64,000 nt of DNA from Paenibacillus caui (GCF_019904135.1 NZ_JAIOGQ010000007.1:62001-126000); one strand, 5' to 3'. Numbered from the stretch's first letter, positions 25,191-34,918 are shown. Made by a program: numbers and translations. The notes: a model not told the origin generated them from the letters alone.

Positions 25191-25223
25191 GCCTGGTTTC
25201 CACGCTTCTCTGACCTTTTAATT

Positions 25224-26678
25224 CTAGTGGCCCTCCGGCGCTGCCAGCCCGATCCGTTCTAAAAGCGCCCTGCTCTCTTCGTTCAGGCCTTGGATCATCA
25301 CCTTTTTCCCGTTTTGCTCGTATTTCTCAATCACTCTGGCTATTCCGTTAACAGCCGATTGGTCCCAGATATGCGTTTTCGAGAAATCGATGATAATCCG
25401 CTCCGGATCCTCGGCCACATGAAATTCGCTCATAAAATGATGCATCGTTCCGAAGAACATTGGGCCTGAAACGGTGTAAACCTTGCTTCCATCGTTCTTA
25501 ATCGTTGAATGAAGTTTAACAATAGCCATTTTCCAGGCGAATACAACCGAGCTTAAAAGAACTCCTGCTGCAACACCAATCGACAAATTGTCCGTTGCTA
25601 CGACAATAATTACAGTCACAACCATGACTATAGCATCGGGGAGCGGGATTTTGCGCAACCCGCTAACCGATTTCCAGTCAAACGTACCTATACATACAAC
25701 GATCATGACGCCGACGAGAGCAGCCATTGGAATTTGCTTGACAATATCGCCAAAAAGCACGAGCAGTATAAGCAGAAAGACGCCTGCTACGAGGGTGGAC
25801 AGACGGGTTCTTCCGCCGGACTTGATGTTGATCATCGATTGTCCGATCATGGCGCAACCGCCCATACCTCCGAAAAATCCAGTCACGATCTGGGCCATGC
25901 CTTGTCCCCGCATTTCCCGGTTTTTATCGCTGGCCGTATCCGTAATATCATCAATCAGCATCGCCGTCATCAGCGATTCGAGCAGACCGACAAAAGCCAT
26001 AGAAACAGAATAAGGCAAAATAATAAGAAACGCCTCCCACGTCAGTGGGATATCCGGCAGATGGAACGTCGGCAAATCACGGCTAAGCGCACCCATATCG
26101 CCAACCTTGTAGACATCCAGATGGAAGGCTATCGTCAGCACAGAGACGACCACAATTGCCGCAAGCGCTGGGGGAACGGCCTTCGTCAATTTCGGAACGA
26201 CGTAAATGATGACAAGCGTCAGCGCAACGAGCGCGTACATGATCCATCCTTGCCCCTTAAAGTGCGTAAGCTGGGACATGAAAATCAGAATGGCAAGCGC
26301 ATTGACGAACCCTGTCATCACCGGCCGCGGAACAAAGGTTATAAACCTGCCAAGCTTAAGCGATCCCAGTATAATTTGAAAAACGCCAGCCAGCACAGCT
26401 GCGGCAAAGAGATACTCTACACCATGCTCCTTCACAAGCCCCGTTACCAGCAATGCGATGGCTCCGGTAGCTGCGGAAATCATGCCCGGCCTTCCACCTG
26501 CAAAAGCGATCACAATCGCCATTGTAATGGACGCATACAATCCTGCCATCGGACTGACCTGGGCCACAAGCGAAAAGGCGATCGCCTCGGGAATGAGCGC
26601 AAGCGCGACCGTCATCCCCGAGAGTACATCGGTGCGCGCGTTCGAAAACCAATTCTTGTTCAGCTGTCCAAAAAACAA
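25224..26678 (-). CDS. SulP family anion transporter with STAS domain
   Basis: This 484-residue secondary transporter for sulfate, bicarbonate or related anions contains the SulP signature at the N-terminus (DVLSGMTVALALIPEAIAFSLVAQVSPMAGLY), about eleven to twelve membrane segments to residue 375, the GGMGGCAMIGQSMINIKSGGRTRLS motif, and a short C-terminal STAS domain (IIIDFSKTHIWDQSAVNGIARVI). The start is TTG at 26678 behind GGAGGATTAG. It stands alone, with no sulfur assimilation genes nearby to show the substrate. An Ybar/YvdB-like Firmicute member is likely. Confidence 0.9.
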   Translation of the reverse strand: MFFGQLNKNWFSNARTDVLSGMTVALALIPEAIAFSLVAQVSPMAGLYASITMAIVIAFAGGRPGMISAATGAIALLVTGLVKEHGVEYLFAAAVLAGVFQIILGSLKLGRFITFVPRPVMTGFVNALAILIFMSQLTHFKGQGWIMYALVALTLVIIYVVPKLTKAVPPALAAIVVVSVLTIAFHLDVYKVGDMGALSRDLPTFHLPDIPLTWEAFLIILPYSVSMAFVGLLESLMTAMLIDDITDTASDKNREMRGQGMAQIVTGFFGGMGGCAMIGQSMINIKSGGRTRLSTLVAGVFLLILLVLFGDIVKQIPMAALVGVMIVVCIGTFDWKSVSGLRKIPLPDAIVMVVTVIIVVATDNLSIGVAAGVLLSSVVFAWKMAIVKLHSTIKNDGSKVYTVSGPMFFGTMHHFMSEFHVAEDPERIIIDFSKTHIWDQSAVNGIARVIEKYEQNGKKVMIQGLNEESRALLERIGLAAPEGH

Positions 26679-26951
26679 AGACTAATCCTCCTTAATGAAT
26701 AATTTTAAATCTTTAATCCGGTGCAACGCCTAGGGTTCCATTATACTTTAACGAAAAAAAGCACTCCAAGACTCATTTCCAAGCATGAAAACGCTAAAAT
26801 ATCTATTATTCTTTAAAAATATCTGGATATCTCTTGATTAGTCATGTTATGTTTCGCAGCCTATACAAAAAAAATTCCCAGAGCGGGCTCTCTTTTCGAG
26901 GGACTTCAGACACGCTGTTCCGACTCCCGGCAACGTATGAAGTCTTTAAAG

Positions 26952-26978
26952 CAAAAAAACGTCCGAAATGGACGTTCT
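26952..26978 (-). terminator. Terminator of the GNAT gene
   Basis: AACGTCC and GGACGTT with a 5-nt loop, followed on the minus strand by TTTTTTTGC. Confidence 0.85.
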
Positions 26979-26986
26979 CTTCACCT

Positions 26987-27457
26987 TCATATATTCAGTT
27001 CATAAATGACGATTTCCCTGCCATCGGGCTTCTTTCTATGCTCAATCGGTTTGAAATCTAAATTTTCCCAGAATCGATGGGCGGGGTCATTGTCTATGGC
27101 GACGCCAATCCGAAATCCGCTGACTTTTCGATCCTTCATCATGCTGCAGAACAGCTCAAATGCGAATCTGCCGTAGCCTTGCCTCTGATATTTCTTGTCG
27201 ATCAGCAAGAGTCCAAGCCAGGTGCAGCCATCGGCCGGATTCTTCATCAAAAACTCCAGCATCCCGATCCGTTCATCGCCATTCAGTATAAAATATCGTT
27301 CTGCACCGAGTTCTTCAGACTCTTGAATCTCCTGAAGCGCTTCTTCCAGCGCAAACGACTCTTTTCCTTTGGTTACCCGGTTAAAAAATGGATCTGAATT
27401 CATAATCTGCATTTCCCATCGAACCTGTCCTGTCTTGATTCTCTCCAAGGTTATCAT
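26987..27457 (-). CDS. GNAT family N-acetyltransferase
   Basis: This 156-residue acetyltransferase contains the GNAT core: a beta strand ERIGMLEFLMKNP, WLGLLLIDKKYQRQGYGRFAFEL with the acetyl-CoA-binding Q/RxxGxG loop, and NDPAHRFWENLDFKPIEHR. The likely start is ATG at 27457; the AAGGAG upstream is further away than usual, so a different start is possible. The long upstream frame belongs to an intergenic hairpin region. The substrate is unknown. Confidence 0.8.
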   Translation of the reverse strand: MITLERIKTGQVRWEMQIMNSDPFFNRVTKGKESFALEEALQEIQESEELGAERYFILNGDERIGMLEFLMKNPADGCTWLGLLLIDKKYQRQGYGRFAFELFCSMMKDRKVSGFRIGVAIDNDPAHRFWENLDFKPIEHRKKPDGREIVIYELNI

Positions 27458-27626
27458 GTCTGCTTCTGCTCCTGCTCCTTGATTATCTTGGAGTTCATTG
27501 TAACCTAGAAAACCGCTTTGCGCCACACCTGCAGTCAGCGCGTTAAGCCGCTTGTTCCCCGGGTCGAAATGACAATCAGATCCGCTTCTTCCTGAGCCCT
27601 TGAGAAAACGTACCGTATAATAGGAA

Positions 27627-27657
27627 GACCCGTCCGAACTACCGTTGGACGGGTCTC
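27627..27657 (-). terminator. Hairpin downstream of the NUDIX gene
   Basis: AGACCCGTCC and GGACGGGTCT form a perfect 10-bp stem about 80 bp behind the NUDIX stop; the U tract (TCTTCCTATT) is poor. Confidence 0.5.
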
Positions 27658-27733
27658 TTGCATTAGGCTGCACGCGTTCCGGGAAAACGCTGCCGTTCCC
27701 TATCTCACTCCTTGCGCTGTCAGCTCTCTTCCA

Positions 27734-28381
27734 TCATTTTTGTTCGGCGTTTATTTTGTCAATCGTGCCAAACAACAGCCGGTAATAGGCTTCGGAATTC
27801 GGCGTAAAATCTGCCAGCGTCACCCTTTTGTTCATGCTGCCGCACGTTCCCTTCACACGGTTAAGCAGCACGCCTTCCCGGGTCTGGATTTCTTCTTGTT
27901 CCCCATTCAGGAGCGCCTTGTACTCTTGTAGCCCGATCAGGAACAAGCCGGAAATTTCGCTCCTTTGGAACGGATATTCCTTGAGCGGTACTCTGCTTTC
28001 CAGCAAAAATACATGGTTAAACTCCCGGTCGGTCAACTGCTCGGATATCAGACTTTCCTGAGCTACCATACCGCAGTAGATCAGTTCCCCGGCTTCGGAA
28101 GTTATTCCGAGTTCTTCTTCCAGCTCCCGTATGCCGTCAGCAGGAGTTTCCCCCGCAAGCAAATGTCCCGCGCAGGAAATGTCCAATTTCCCCGGAAATG
28201 TGTCCTTATCCTCTGCGCGCAGCTGAAAGACCAGCCCCGGGTTGCCGGGTTCCTGCATATTGACAACCCAGCATTGAAAAGTCTGATGCCACAGTCCCTC
28301 GGCATGCACTTGCCGGCGGCTGGCCGTCCCTGTCTTTACCATCTGCTCGTTGAAAACATCGAGCATTTCATCGGATGACAT
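27734..28381 (-). CDS. NUDIX hydrolase
   Basis: This 215-residue NUDIX enzyme has a perfect NUDIX box, GHLLAGETPADGIRELEEELGI (residues about 71-92), with the Glu residues that bind magnesium. The N-terminus (LDVFNEQMVKTGTASRRQVHAEGLWHQTFQCWVV) resembles the isopentenyl-diphosphate isomerase-like NUDIX subfamily, but the Cys and Glu pattern needed for isomerase is not clear, so a nucleotide or diphosphate hydrolase is more likely. Start: ATG at 28381 behind GGGAGGGG. It is followed by a GNAT gene in the same direction. Confidence 0.85.
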   Translation of the reverse strand: MSSDEMLDVFNEQMVKTGTASRRQVHAEGLWHQTFQCWVVNMQEPGNPGLVFQLRAEDKDTFPGKLDISCAGHLLAGETPADGIRELEEELGITSEAGELIYCGMVAQESLISEQLTDREFNHVFLLESRVPLKEYPFQRSEISGLFLIGLQEYKALLNGEQEEIQTREGVLLNRVKGTCGSMNKRVTLADFTPNSEAYYRLLFGTIDKINAEQK

Positions 28382-28466
28382 AGGTTCCCCTCCCGCTCTC
28401 ATCACTCTCTCAAAGCTTCAAATCGAACTTGAAGCTCACTGCCTGCAACCAATTATATGAATACGA

Positions 28467-30422
28467 CTATATACGCTCGGCTGCAAGTCTCTTTAGCTGC
28501 ACTCCCTTGGGCAATACGGAGGCGATGAACCCGCGCACCTTGTGCAGTTCGTCTTCGCCGGCAAGGATGGCCACGATCCCTCGATCCTCGCTCGAGCGGA
28601 TCAAACGCCCAATCCCTTGCTTAAGCCGTAGCAGCATATACGGCAGATCGACTTCCTCAAACGGGGCGGACGACTCGGACCGCTTCGCCATATATACCGG
28701 ATCATGCGGCGGATAAGGCAAAGACCACAGAATAACATTGGACAGCGATGGCCCCGGTATATCCAGCCCTTCCCACAAGCTGACCGCGCACAGCACGCTG
28801 TGCTCGTCCCGCTGGAAGGCCGATATCAAATGGCTGATCTCTCCATCGCCCTCATACAGAAACCGGAACAAACTTCCTTCGGGTCTGCCGCTGCACTTCT
28901 GCTTGAATTGCAGCAGCTCCTCCCGGGTCCGGAACAGCGCAAGCGCCCTTCCTTGCGTCCGGTTGATCAGCTTCAAGGCAGTATCCACTTTTGCATCCAG
29001 ACTACCTTCCGGCAGCTCCGGTACAAAGGCTTCCATCAGACTTTCATAATCGTAAGGAGAATCGACGGAAAAAGACAAGTACTCCTTTACGCCAAGACTG
29101 TCTCCCACATAGCGGAACGATTTGTCCACCGACAGGGTGGCGGAGGAGAAAACAATCGGCATGTCCCGGCTGAACACACGCTCCTTAAGCACCTGTTTGA
29201 CGTTCCTTGGCATGATGCACAGCGTCAGTCCATCACGGTCTTCGGTCGTCCAACAAATCAGGGCGCCCGACTCTTCGAACAGCTTCAGCGCTATTCCCAT
29301 CATTTCCAGATGCTGCTCCACGATGCGCAGCTGGTAGTTGTCCAGGGTATACAGCTCGCTTTCAAACACCAGTTCCTCCTCAATAGTCGCAAGGATATCC
29401 CGGAACCGGCGAATCTCCCGCAGCAGCTTGTCACTCAGCTCCACGCTCTTTCGGTCAGAGCCCGGAATGCTGCGGCTTTGGCCGCGAAGGATCTCGAACG
29501 TCAGGTCGCTTTGCTGGATGGCTTCATCAATCAGCACGGCCAATTGTTCACGGATCTCATTCTGAAGGAGCCGGCTGATCAGCTCCTCAAAGACGACATG
29601 CTTCATCTTGTAGCCCAGCGCCTTCATCGCTGCGGCTTCGAGCAGATGCCCTTCGTCAAAGACGACCGCGTAATGCTCCGGAAGCAGAGGAAGCTGGCCT
29701 TCCCGCTTGCGTCCTTCATAGGTCCATACGTGCTCCATATAATAATCGTGAGAGCAAATGATAAGGTCCGCCGCTTTCCGGTAATAGTCGCGCGATAACG
29801 TCTGGCCGCAGCGATGGCGCTGCTCGCAGGCAAAGCAGTCCTGGAAAGAATCCCAGTTGACCCTGCTCCACTGCTCATCGCTCAGCTCGGGGTAATTGTT
29901 GCGATCCCCGTAAGGGTGAAACTCCTGCATAGCCGCATAGGAATGCACAAAGTCCGGCAAGCTGCCGTACAGATGCTCAAGCGGCAAGCTCCCTTCACTG
30001 CCCGTTCGGACCTGGTCCAGTTTGTTCAGACACATATATTGGTCCGGCGATTTGGCAAGCCGGGCGTCGATCTCCATATTCATGTGGAGAGCCAGCTTGG
30101 CGATATCGCCTTCAGGCTTCACAAGCTGCTGAATCAGCGATTCATCCGCGCAGGCGATGACCGCGGGTCTCCCCGCATAACGGGCATAACAGATGCTGTA
30201 GAGCAAATAGACCAGCGTCTTGCCCGTGCCGACGCCCGCCTCGGCAAAAATCGGCATTTTGTCCGCAAAAGCCCGCTCGAGCTGATAAGCCATATAAATT
30301 TGCTCATCGCGGATTTCAAAGCCCGCCTCGGGAAGCACTTCATAAAATACATCTCCAACCCACTCGCCTACCTGCTCTACAAAAGGTCTGGAAGGATCAT
30401 AATCAAACGGAAACCGGTTCAC
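28467..30422 (-). CDS. DinG/YpvA-type ATP-dependent helicase
   Basis: This 651-residue superfamily 2 helicase is related to DinG, XPD and YpvA. Motif I is EAGVGTGKT (about residue 65). Cysteines in YMCLNK and QDCFACEQRHRCG could hold an iron-sulfur cluster. Motif II is VVFDEGHLLE (about 255). The C-terminal helicase half has SSATLS, LFRTREELLQF, LWEGLDIPG and a final GIGRLIRSSEDRG. The domain starts at NRFPFDYDPSRPFVEQVG. I chose GTG at 30422 because GGAGG lies upstream of it; a TTG at 30455 would add 11 residues without a ribosome site. It probably acts in DNA repair or R-loop removal. Confidence 0.88.
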   Translation of the reverse strand: MNRFPFDYDPSRPFVEQVGEWVGDVFYEVLPEAGFEIRDEQIYMAYQLERAFADKMPIFAEAGVGTGKTLVYLLYSICYARYAGRPAVIACADESLIQQLVKPEGDIAKLALHMNMEIDARLAKSPDQYMCLNKLDQVRTGSEGSLPLEHLYGSLPDFVHSYAAMQEFHPYGDRNNYPELSDEQWSRVNWDSFQDCFACEQRHRCGQTLSRDYYRKAADLIICSHDYYMEHVWTYEGRKREGQLPLLPEHYAVVFDEGHLLEAAAMKALGYKMKHVVFEELISRLLQNEIREQLAVLIDEAIQQSDLTFEILRGQSRSIPGSDRKSVELSDKLLREIRRFRDILATIEEELVFESELYTLDNYQLRIVEQHLEMMGIALKLFEESGALICWTTEDRDGLTLCIMPRNVKQVLKERVFSRDMPIVFSSATLSVDKSFRYVGDSLGVKEYLSFSVDSPYDYESLMEAFVPELPEGSLDAKVDTALKLINRTQGRALALFRTREELLQFKQKCSGRPEGSLFRFLYEGDGEISHLISAFQRDEHSVLCAVSLWEGLDIPGPSLSNVILWSLPYPPHDPVYMAKRSESSAPFEEVDLPYMLLRLKQGIGRLIRSSEDRGIVAILAGEDELHKVRGFIASVLPKGVQLKRLAAERI

Positions 30423-30526
30423 GCGCCTGGCCAACCTCCAACAATTCATTTTCAAACATTCGGGTAAAAATTAATTATCACATGAAGGCCGGATAAACAC
30501 AATCGCCGCCCGGCATTCCAAGATTG

Positions 30527-31801
30527 TCAGGCAGGCGCCTCAGCCTTATTTTTGGAAATTCCAATTTTTATCGCCATAACAGCCGCGAACAGACATACCA
30601 AGCCAGCCGCAAGGAAAGGCAAGGTATAGCTGCCGAGCATATCCCTCATGACGCCAGCTCCATAAGCTGCTACCGAAGCTCCCAACTGGTGAGCAACTGC
30701 AATCCATCCGAATATCATGCCCGCCTTTTCTTTGCCAAATTCCATCGTGGCAAGCTTGACGGTTGGCGGAACAGTCGCAATCCAGTCCAGGCCGTAAAAC
30801 ACCGTAAAGATCATCAGCATAGCTGAATTGGCATCCAGCGCATACGGCAAATAAAGGAGAGACAAGCCTCGGAGTCCGTAATACCAGAAGAGCAGCCAGC
30901 GGCTGTCGAACCGGTCGGAGAGCCACCCCGAAAGCGTTGTGCCAACGAGATCGAACAAGCCCATCAGGGCCAGCAGCCCGGCCGCCGTTACCTGGGGAAT
31001 GCCATGATCGCCGCTAGCGGGAATAAGGTGTGTGCCAATCAAGCCGTTCGTTGAAAAACCGCAGAAGAAAAAGGTACCGGCCAGCAGCCAGAACACCCTG
31101 CTGCGAAAGGCCGAACGGAGCGCAAGCAGCGGCGCAAGGAACAGGTTCCCCTGAAAAGGTTCAGGTTTAACAAGCTCTTCCGCTCCGTAGGGAGCAGCCC
31201 CGACATCATAAGGATGGTTCCGCATCCAGACCGCTACGGCAATCAACAGAACAACAAGAACCGCAACCGCCGCGTAAATGGCATTTTTCCAGCCGGATGT
31301 CACCGTGATATGCGCGAGCAAGGGCAGGAACAGGAGCTGACCTGTCGCAGCGCTGGCCGTAAGGATTCCGATCACAAGCCCCTTTTGCCTTGCAAACCAA
31401 TGATTAGTTACCGTTACGCCGAGGACATTCGCCATCATGCCGGTACCAAGTCCGGCAAGCAGCCCCCAAAGCAGCTCAAACTGCCATAAAGCCGTCATGA
31501 CAGGTGTAATCGAAAGCCCGACCGCCAAAGCGCCCAGAGAAACCAGCAGCATCCGGCGAATACCAAACCTCTCCAGCAGAGCGGCAGAGAACGGCCCCAT
31601 CAGACCGTACAGTAAAATATCGAGAGATACGACGCTGGAGATTTCTCCCCGGCTCCAGCCGAATTCATCCTCGAACGGGAGCATAAAAATGCTTGGCATT
31701 GAGCGGATTCCCGCCGACACAAGCAGCACGACAAAGGTAATCAGGACCACAAGCCATCCGTAAAAAAATTTAGGCGATTTTGCTGTTGTTGATGTATTCA
31801 C
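30527..31801 (-). CDS. MFS transporter, oxalate/formate or monocarboxylate type
   Basis: This 424-residue, twelve-helix MFS carrier contains FYGWLVVLITFVVLLVSAGIRSMPSIFMLPFEDEFGWSRGEISS, a start typical of the OFA/MCT subgroup, and loops WLSDRFDSR and ERFGIRR for the two halves. The start is GTG at 31801 behind AAAGGAG. It lies 59 bp downstream of a marR gene in the same direction, and a copy of the probable MarR operator sits in that gap. Both features suggest a substrate-inducible exporter under MarR control. Confidence 0.85.
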   Translation of the reverse strand: MNTSTTAKSPKFFYGWLVVLITFVVLLVSAGIRSMPSIFMLPFEDEFGWSRGEISSVVSLDILLYGLMGPFSAALLERFGIRRMLLVSLGALAVGLSITPVMTALWQFELLWGLLAGLGTGMMANVLGVTVTNHWFARQKGLVIGILTASAATGQLLFLPLLAHITVTSGWKNAIYAAVAVLVVLLIAVAVWMRNHPYDVGAAPYGAEELVKPEPFQGNLFLAPLLALRSAFRSRVFWLLAGTFFFCGFSTNGLIGTHLIPASGDHGIPQVTAAGLLALMGLFDLVGTTLSGWLSDRFDSRWLLFWYYGLRGLSLLYLPYALDANSAMLMIFTVFYGLDWIATVPPTVKLATMEFGKEKAGMIFGWIAVAHQLGASVAAYGAGVMRDMLGSYTLPFLAAGLVCLFAAVMAIKIGISKNKAEAPA

Positions 31802-31828
31802 AAAAGATCCACTCCTTTATCTATTTTG

Positions 31829-31842
31829 GTTGTACAAACAAC
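31829..31842 (-). promoter_or_regulatory. Probable MarR operator in front of the MFS gene
   Basis: GTTGTTTGTACAAC (minus strand) is a palindrome with arms GTTGT and ACAAC. It shares TGTACAAC with the box before marR at 32310. Position: 28 bp before the MFS start. Confidence 0.55.
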
Positions 31843-31860
31843 ATATTATTCGAGAAAATA

Positions 31861-32286
31861 TTATTTTCTCTCCAGCTTCTCACTGGCCATCTCGTTGTCC
31901 TTCGTCAGCTCATCCGAGACGGCGGCCCCGAGAATCGCTTCATACCGGCGTTGCAAATTCTTAGAGGCATCGCGTATGGACTCTTCCAGACTTTTGCCTT
32001 TATCCGTCGGATATACAAGGACCGTCTTGCCCTGCCCTTTACGCTCCACCAATTGCTTGCCCTCCAGCTTGTCGATAAAGCGCGTCAAGGTAGAAGGGGT
32101 GATGTACAGCTTCTCGGCCAATTCCTTTTGCGATATACCCGGAGTTCCATTAACCAGCAGAATCAGATAACCGTACATCGGGGTTAGTCCTGTCGGCGCG
32201 AACTCTTCTTCAGCGATCTTGGTGATGGCCCGGCTTAAACGATTAGTCGTGAAAAATAAGCAATTGTGCAAAAAGCTGTCATTCAT
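31861..32286 (-). CDS. MarR family transcriptional regulator
   Basis: This 141-residue winged-helix repressor contains the MarR core: LTPMYGYLILLVNGTPGISQKELAEKLYITPSTLTRFIDKLEGKQLVERK, followed by the wing and TDKGKSLEES. Start: ATG at 32286 behind GAGGATG. Two related palindromic sites lie in front of this gene and in front of the MFS gene downstream, which suggests autoregulation and control of the transporter. The ligand is unknown. Confidence 0.88.
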   Translation of the reverse strand: MNDSFLHNCLFFTTNRLSRAITKIAEEEFAPTGLTPMYGYLILLVNGTPGISQKELAEKLYITPSTLTRFIDKLEGKQLVERKGQGKTVLVYPTDKGKSLEESIRDASKNLQRRYEAILGAAVSDELTKDNEMASEKLERK

Positions 32287-32309
32287 AGCTAAGATCATCC
32301 TCATTTATT

Positions 32310-32322
32310 TTGTATGTACAAC
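32310..32322 (-). promoter_or_regulatory. Probable MarR operator at the marR promoter
   Basis: TTGTATGTACAAC overlaps the region just downstream of a promoter read on the minus strand (TTGCAA, 17-bp spacer, TATTGT). It resembles the box at 31829. Confidence 0.55.
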
Positions 32323-32429
32323 AATAATACAGTTTTCCTTTATTTGCAATAGGGAAAAATCTAAGCAGTCCCTTTGCAATATGTTCATAGACTTGGGTTG
32401 TTACTTCGGTTGAACCGCTATATTTATAA

Positions 32430-33155
32430 GGAAACTGCAGCGGGAAGGGCGTCTTCCGGACAGCCACGGAAACTTTTCATTTAACCCGCGGCTGCGCCTT
32501 CCTGATGTCGCTCGGCGAGCTCTGTTATTATCAGGCGGACGAAGAAGATCCCTGGAACTTCTCATGGGTTGCCTTTAACGGGACTCAGGTCGAAACGTAT
32601 TTGCAGCAGGCGGGATTCACCCATGATTACCCGGTCATCGCCTGCGGGCGGGATGCGGAAATAACGGAGTGTCTGGACCGGCTGTTCGACGCCACTCAAC
32701 AGGTTTACGGCAACACGCTGCGGAGGACCTCCGCCTTGTACGCCTTTCTGTCCATCCTGCTCGAACCTTCGCCCAAAGAGGCCTGCCTTCCCCAGAAGCA
32801 CCAGATCAAAAACGCATATGTCAAACAAGCCATTTGCTTCATTAAGGCTAATTATTCACGGCCTATAACAATCGAAGAGCTGGCGCAGACGCTCGGACTG
32901 AATCGTAAATATTTTGCCGAATTGTTCAAGTCCGCTGCCGGCATGCCGCCACAGCAATATTTAAGCCGGTACCGGATGAGCAAGGCCTGCGAATTGCTGG
33001 AAAGCTCGGAGCTGTCTATCAAGGAAATCGCCTACTCTGTCGGGTATACGGACCAGTTGCTGTTTTCACGTATGTTCAAAAAGATCATCGGCATGTCTCC
33101 ATCCGACTATCGGGTGAGCGAGGGACAGACCGGCCTGAGACAAGACTACCCATAA
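32430..33155 (+). pseudogene. AraC family regulator lacking its N-terminus
   Basis: The first ATG is at 32505, giving 216 residues, but homologous coding continues upstream in frame without any start to a stop at 32427-32429 (CSGKGVFRTATETFHLTRGCAFL is recognisable cupin sequence). The protein has therefore lost about the first 40 residues. The C-terminal AraC DNA-binding domain is complete: ITIEELAQTLGLNRKYFAELFKSAAGMPPQQYL and IKEIAYSVGYTDQLLFSRMFKKIIGMSPSDYR. A shortened product from 32505 might still bind DNA, but ligand response is probably lost. Its original target genes are not adjacent. Confidence 0.7.
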
Positions 33156-33189
33156 AGGCAACCCGCCCTGTTTCTCGCCTAATTATGAA

Positions 33190-33235
33190 CAACCACCGGC
33201 TTCGCGAGGCTGCTGAAGCCTGCCGCCGGTGGTTG
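33190..33235. terminator. Hairpin between the AraC and UbiB genes
   Basis: CAACCACCGGC and GCCGGTGGTTG form an 11-bp stem between two convergent genes. The U tract is absent, so it may block transcription only weakly. Confidence 0.5.
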
Positions 33236-33250
33236 CCCGCTTTGGTCCAC

Positions 33251-34918
33251 TTAAAACCTTCCGGACCTGAAAATAGCATAGATGAGCCACAGGACAAGCA
33301 GTCCTGCAATACCGAGGCCGATCTCGACCACGGGGAAATCCCATAGGACCGACTGCTGATGTCCCATGGACGAACCAATAATCAGCCCCATCATGATAAT
33401 GCTGAACGATAATAGAACGATGCTGAAAGACACCCGATTGCTGATCCGGTCCAGCCTGCCCAGGATGGTGTTTAGTTCCGGCGCGGTAACCTCGACCTGA
33501 ACCTTGCCCTTTTTCATCAGCGAGCTCAAAACCTTCAGGCTTTTCGGCACATCACTCAGCAGGTCCAAATAATCCGGAATGTTATCCGCCCACCTTCTGA
33601 AAACCTTCGCCAGATTGAACCGGTCCCTGAGCAGGAGATGGCCGTAAGGCTCAGCGATATCAAATATGCTGATATCCGGATCCAGGGCGGTAACAACCCC
33701 TTCCATCGTCAGCAAAGCTTTCCCGACCAGGGTCATTTCCGGAGGAATGACAATATGATGGCGGAAGGCGACCCGAAACAAATCGTTAACGGCTTCTCCG
33801 ATGCTGACCTGGCTGAGCGGGACATTATAATATTTTTCCCTCAGATCATCCACGTCCTGACGCAGCTTGGCTTCTTTTACATCGTCCGGAACAATGCCCA
33901 TGGCAGAGATCGCCCTTAAGATTCCCCTGGTGTTCTGGTTCCTTAATGCAATGACCATCGATGCGAAGTGCTGCTTCATCTCGGGGGACAAGCGGCCCAC
34001 CATACCGAAATCCAGCATGGCGAGGTCTCCGCCCGTAAGCACGAGCAAATTGCCGGGATGGGGATCTCCATGGAAAAATCCTTCCACTAAAATTTGATGA
34101 AAAATAACGGACGCAATCCGGTTCGCCAGCATTTTCCGGTCAATTCCGGCACGAACCAGACGATCCGTATCCGACAGCTTGATGCCTGAAATAAATTCCA
34201 TCGTCAGCACCCGGCGTGTACAGTAGTCCCAATATACTTTCGGAATCGTCACGGACCCGGGCCGCTTGCATTGAGCAGCAAACCTTTCGCCGTTTCGCGC
34301 CTCCGCATTGTAATCCAGCTCGGCCAGCAGCACTTTGGCAATTTCCTCTACAATTTCGCGTACCCTGTAATTTTTGGCCCATTCCAGCCGGTCCTCGGCG
34401 ATTCGGGCAAGCTCCGCCAAAATGTCCAAATCGGTGCGCACCATTTTTTCGATATCCGGACGCTGCACCTTCACCGCAACCCTCGTTCCATCCTTCAGCT
34501 CGGCCTCATGGACTTGTCCTATCGATGCGGCAGCCATAGGCACGGCCTCGAACCTGAGAAACAGTTCGCCAATTTTGCCGCCTAATTCTTCTTCAATAAT
34601 TGCGGCCGATTGCTCATAGGGAAATGGAGGGACCTTGTCCTGCAGCTTCTCCAGCTCCGCGACGATGTCCGCCGGAATTAAATCAGGCCGGGTACTGGCG
34701 ATCTGCCCCAATTTCACATAGGTGGGTCCCAGCTCTTCCAGGATCAGACGAATCCGCTCCCCCCGGGTTTTCACCGGGGTATTCCGGCCCCTTCCGATAA
34801 ATGGAACGCTGTCAGGAAAGCCAAGCTCGTGAACCATATAGCCAAAACCGTTGCGGGCAAGCGCCATCGCAATTTCCCGGTACCGAAGAAGGTGCCTCAC
34901 CCGTTTTCCCGCCTTCAT
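33251..34918 (-). CDS. UbiB/ABC1/AarF family protein kinase-like protein
   Basis: This 555-residue atypical kinase has the UbiB hallmarks: KxGQ motif VKLGQIASTRPDLIP (about residue 68), Ala-rich nucleotide loop AAASIGQVHEAEL, VAVKVQRP with the conserved Lys, FFHGDPHPGNLL (catalytic loop) and LDFGMVGRL. Two C-terminal transmembrane helices (residues about 500-550) anchor it. UbiB proteins act in isoprenoid lipid handling; Firmicutes make menaquinone, so a role with quinone or other lipids is likely. The start is ATG at 34918 after GAGAGGAGG. A phasin-like gene precedes it. Confidence 0.9.
   Translation of the reverse strand: MKAGKRVRHLLRYREIAMALARNGFGYMVHELGFPDSVPFIGRGRNTPVKTRGERIRLILEELGPTYVKLGQIASTRPDLIPADIVAELEKLQDKVPPFPYEQSAAIIEEELGGKIGELFLRFEAVPMAAASIGQVHEAELKDGTRVAVKVQRPDIEKMVRTDLDILAELARIAEDRLEWAKNYRVREIVEEIAKVLLAELDYNAEARNGERFAAQCKRPGSVTIPKVYWDYCTRRVLTMEFISGIKLSDTDRLVRAGIDRKMLANRIASVIFHQILVEGFFHGDPHPGNLLVLTGGDLAMLDFGMVGRLSPEMKQHFASMVIALRNQNTRGILRAISAMGIVPDDVKEAKLRQDVDDLREKYYNVPLSQVSIGEAVNDLFRVAFRHHIVIPPEMTLVGKALLTMEGVVTALDPDISIFDIAEPYGHLLLRDRFNLAKVFRRWADNIPDYLDLLSDVPKSLKVLSSLMKKGKVQVEVTAPELNTILGRLDRISNRVSFSIVLLSFSIIMMGLIIGSSMGHQQSVLWDFPVVEIGLGIAGLLVLWLIYAIFRSGRF

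Noticed and set aside
27520..27610. Minus-strand stretch reading EEADLIVISTRGTSGLTR, resembling a universal stress protein end
   Set aside because: Too short and broken by a stop directly after; without a search it cannot be separated from chance.
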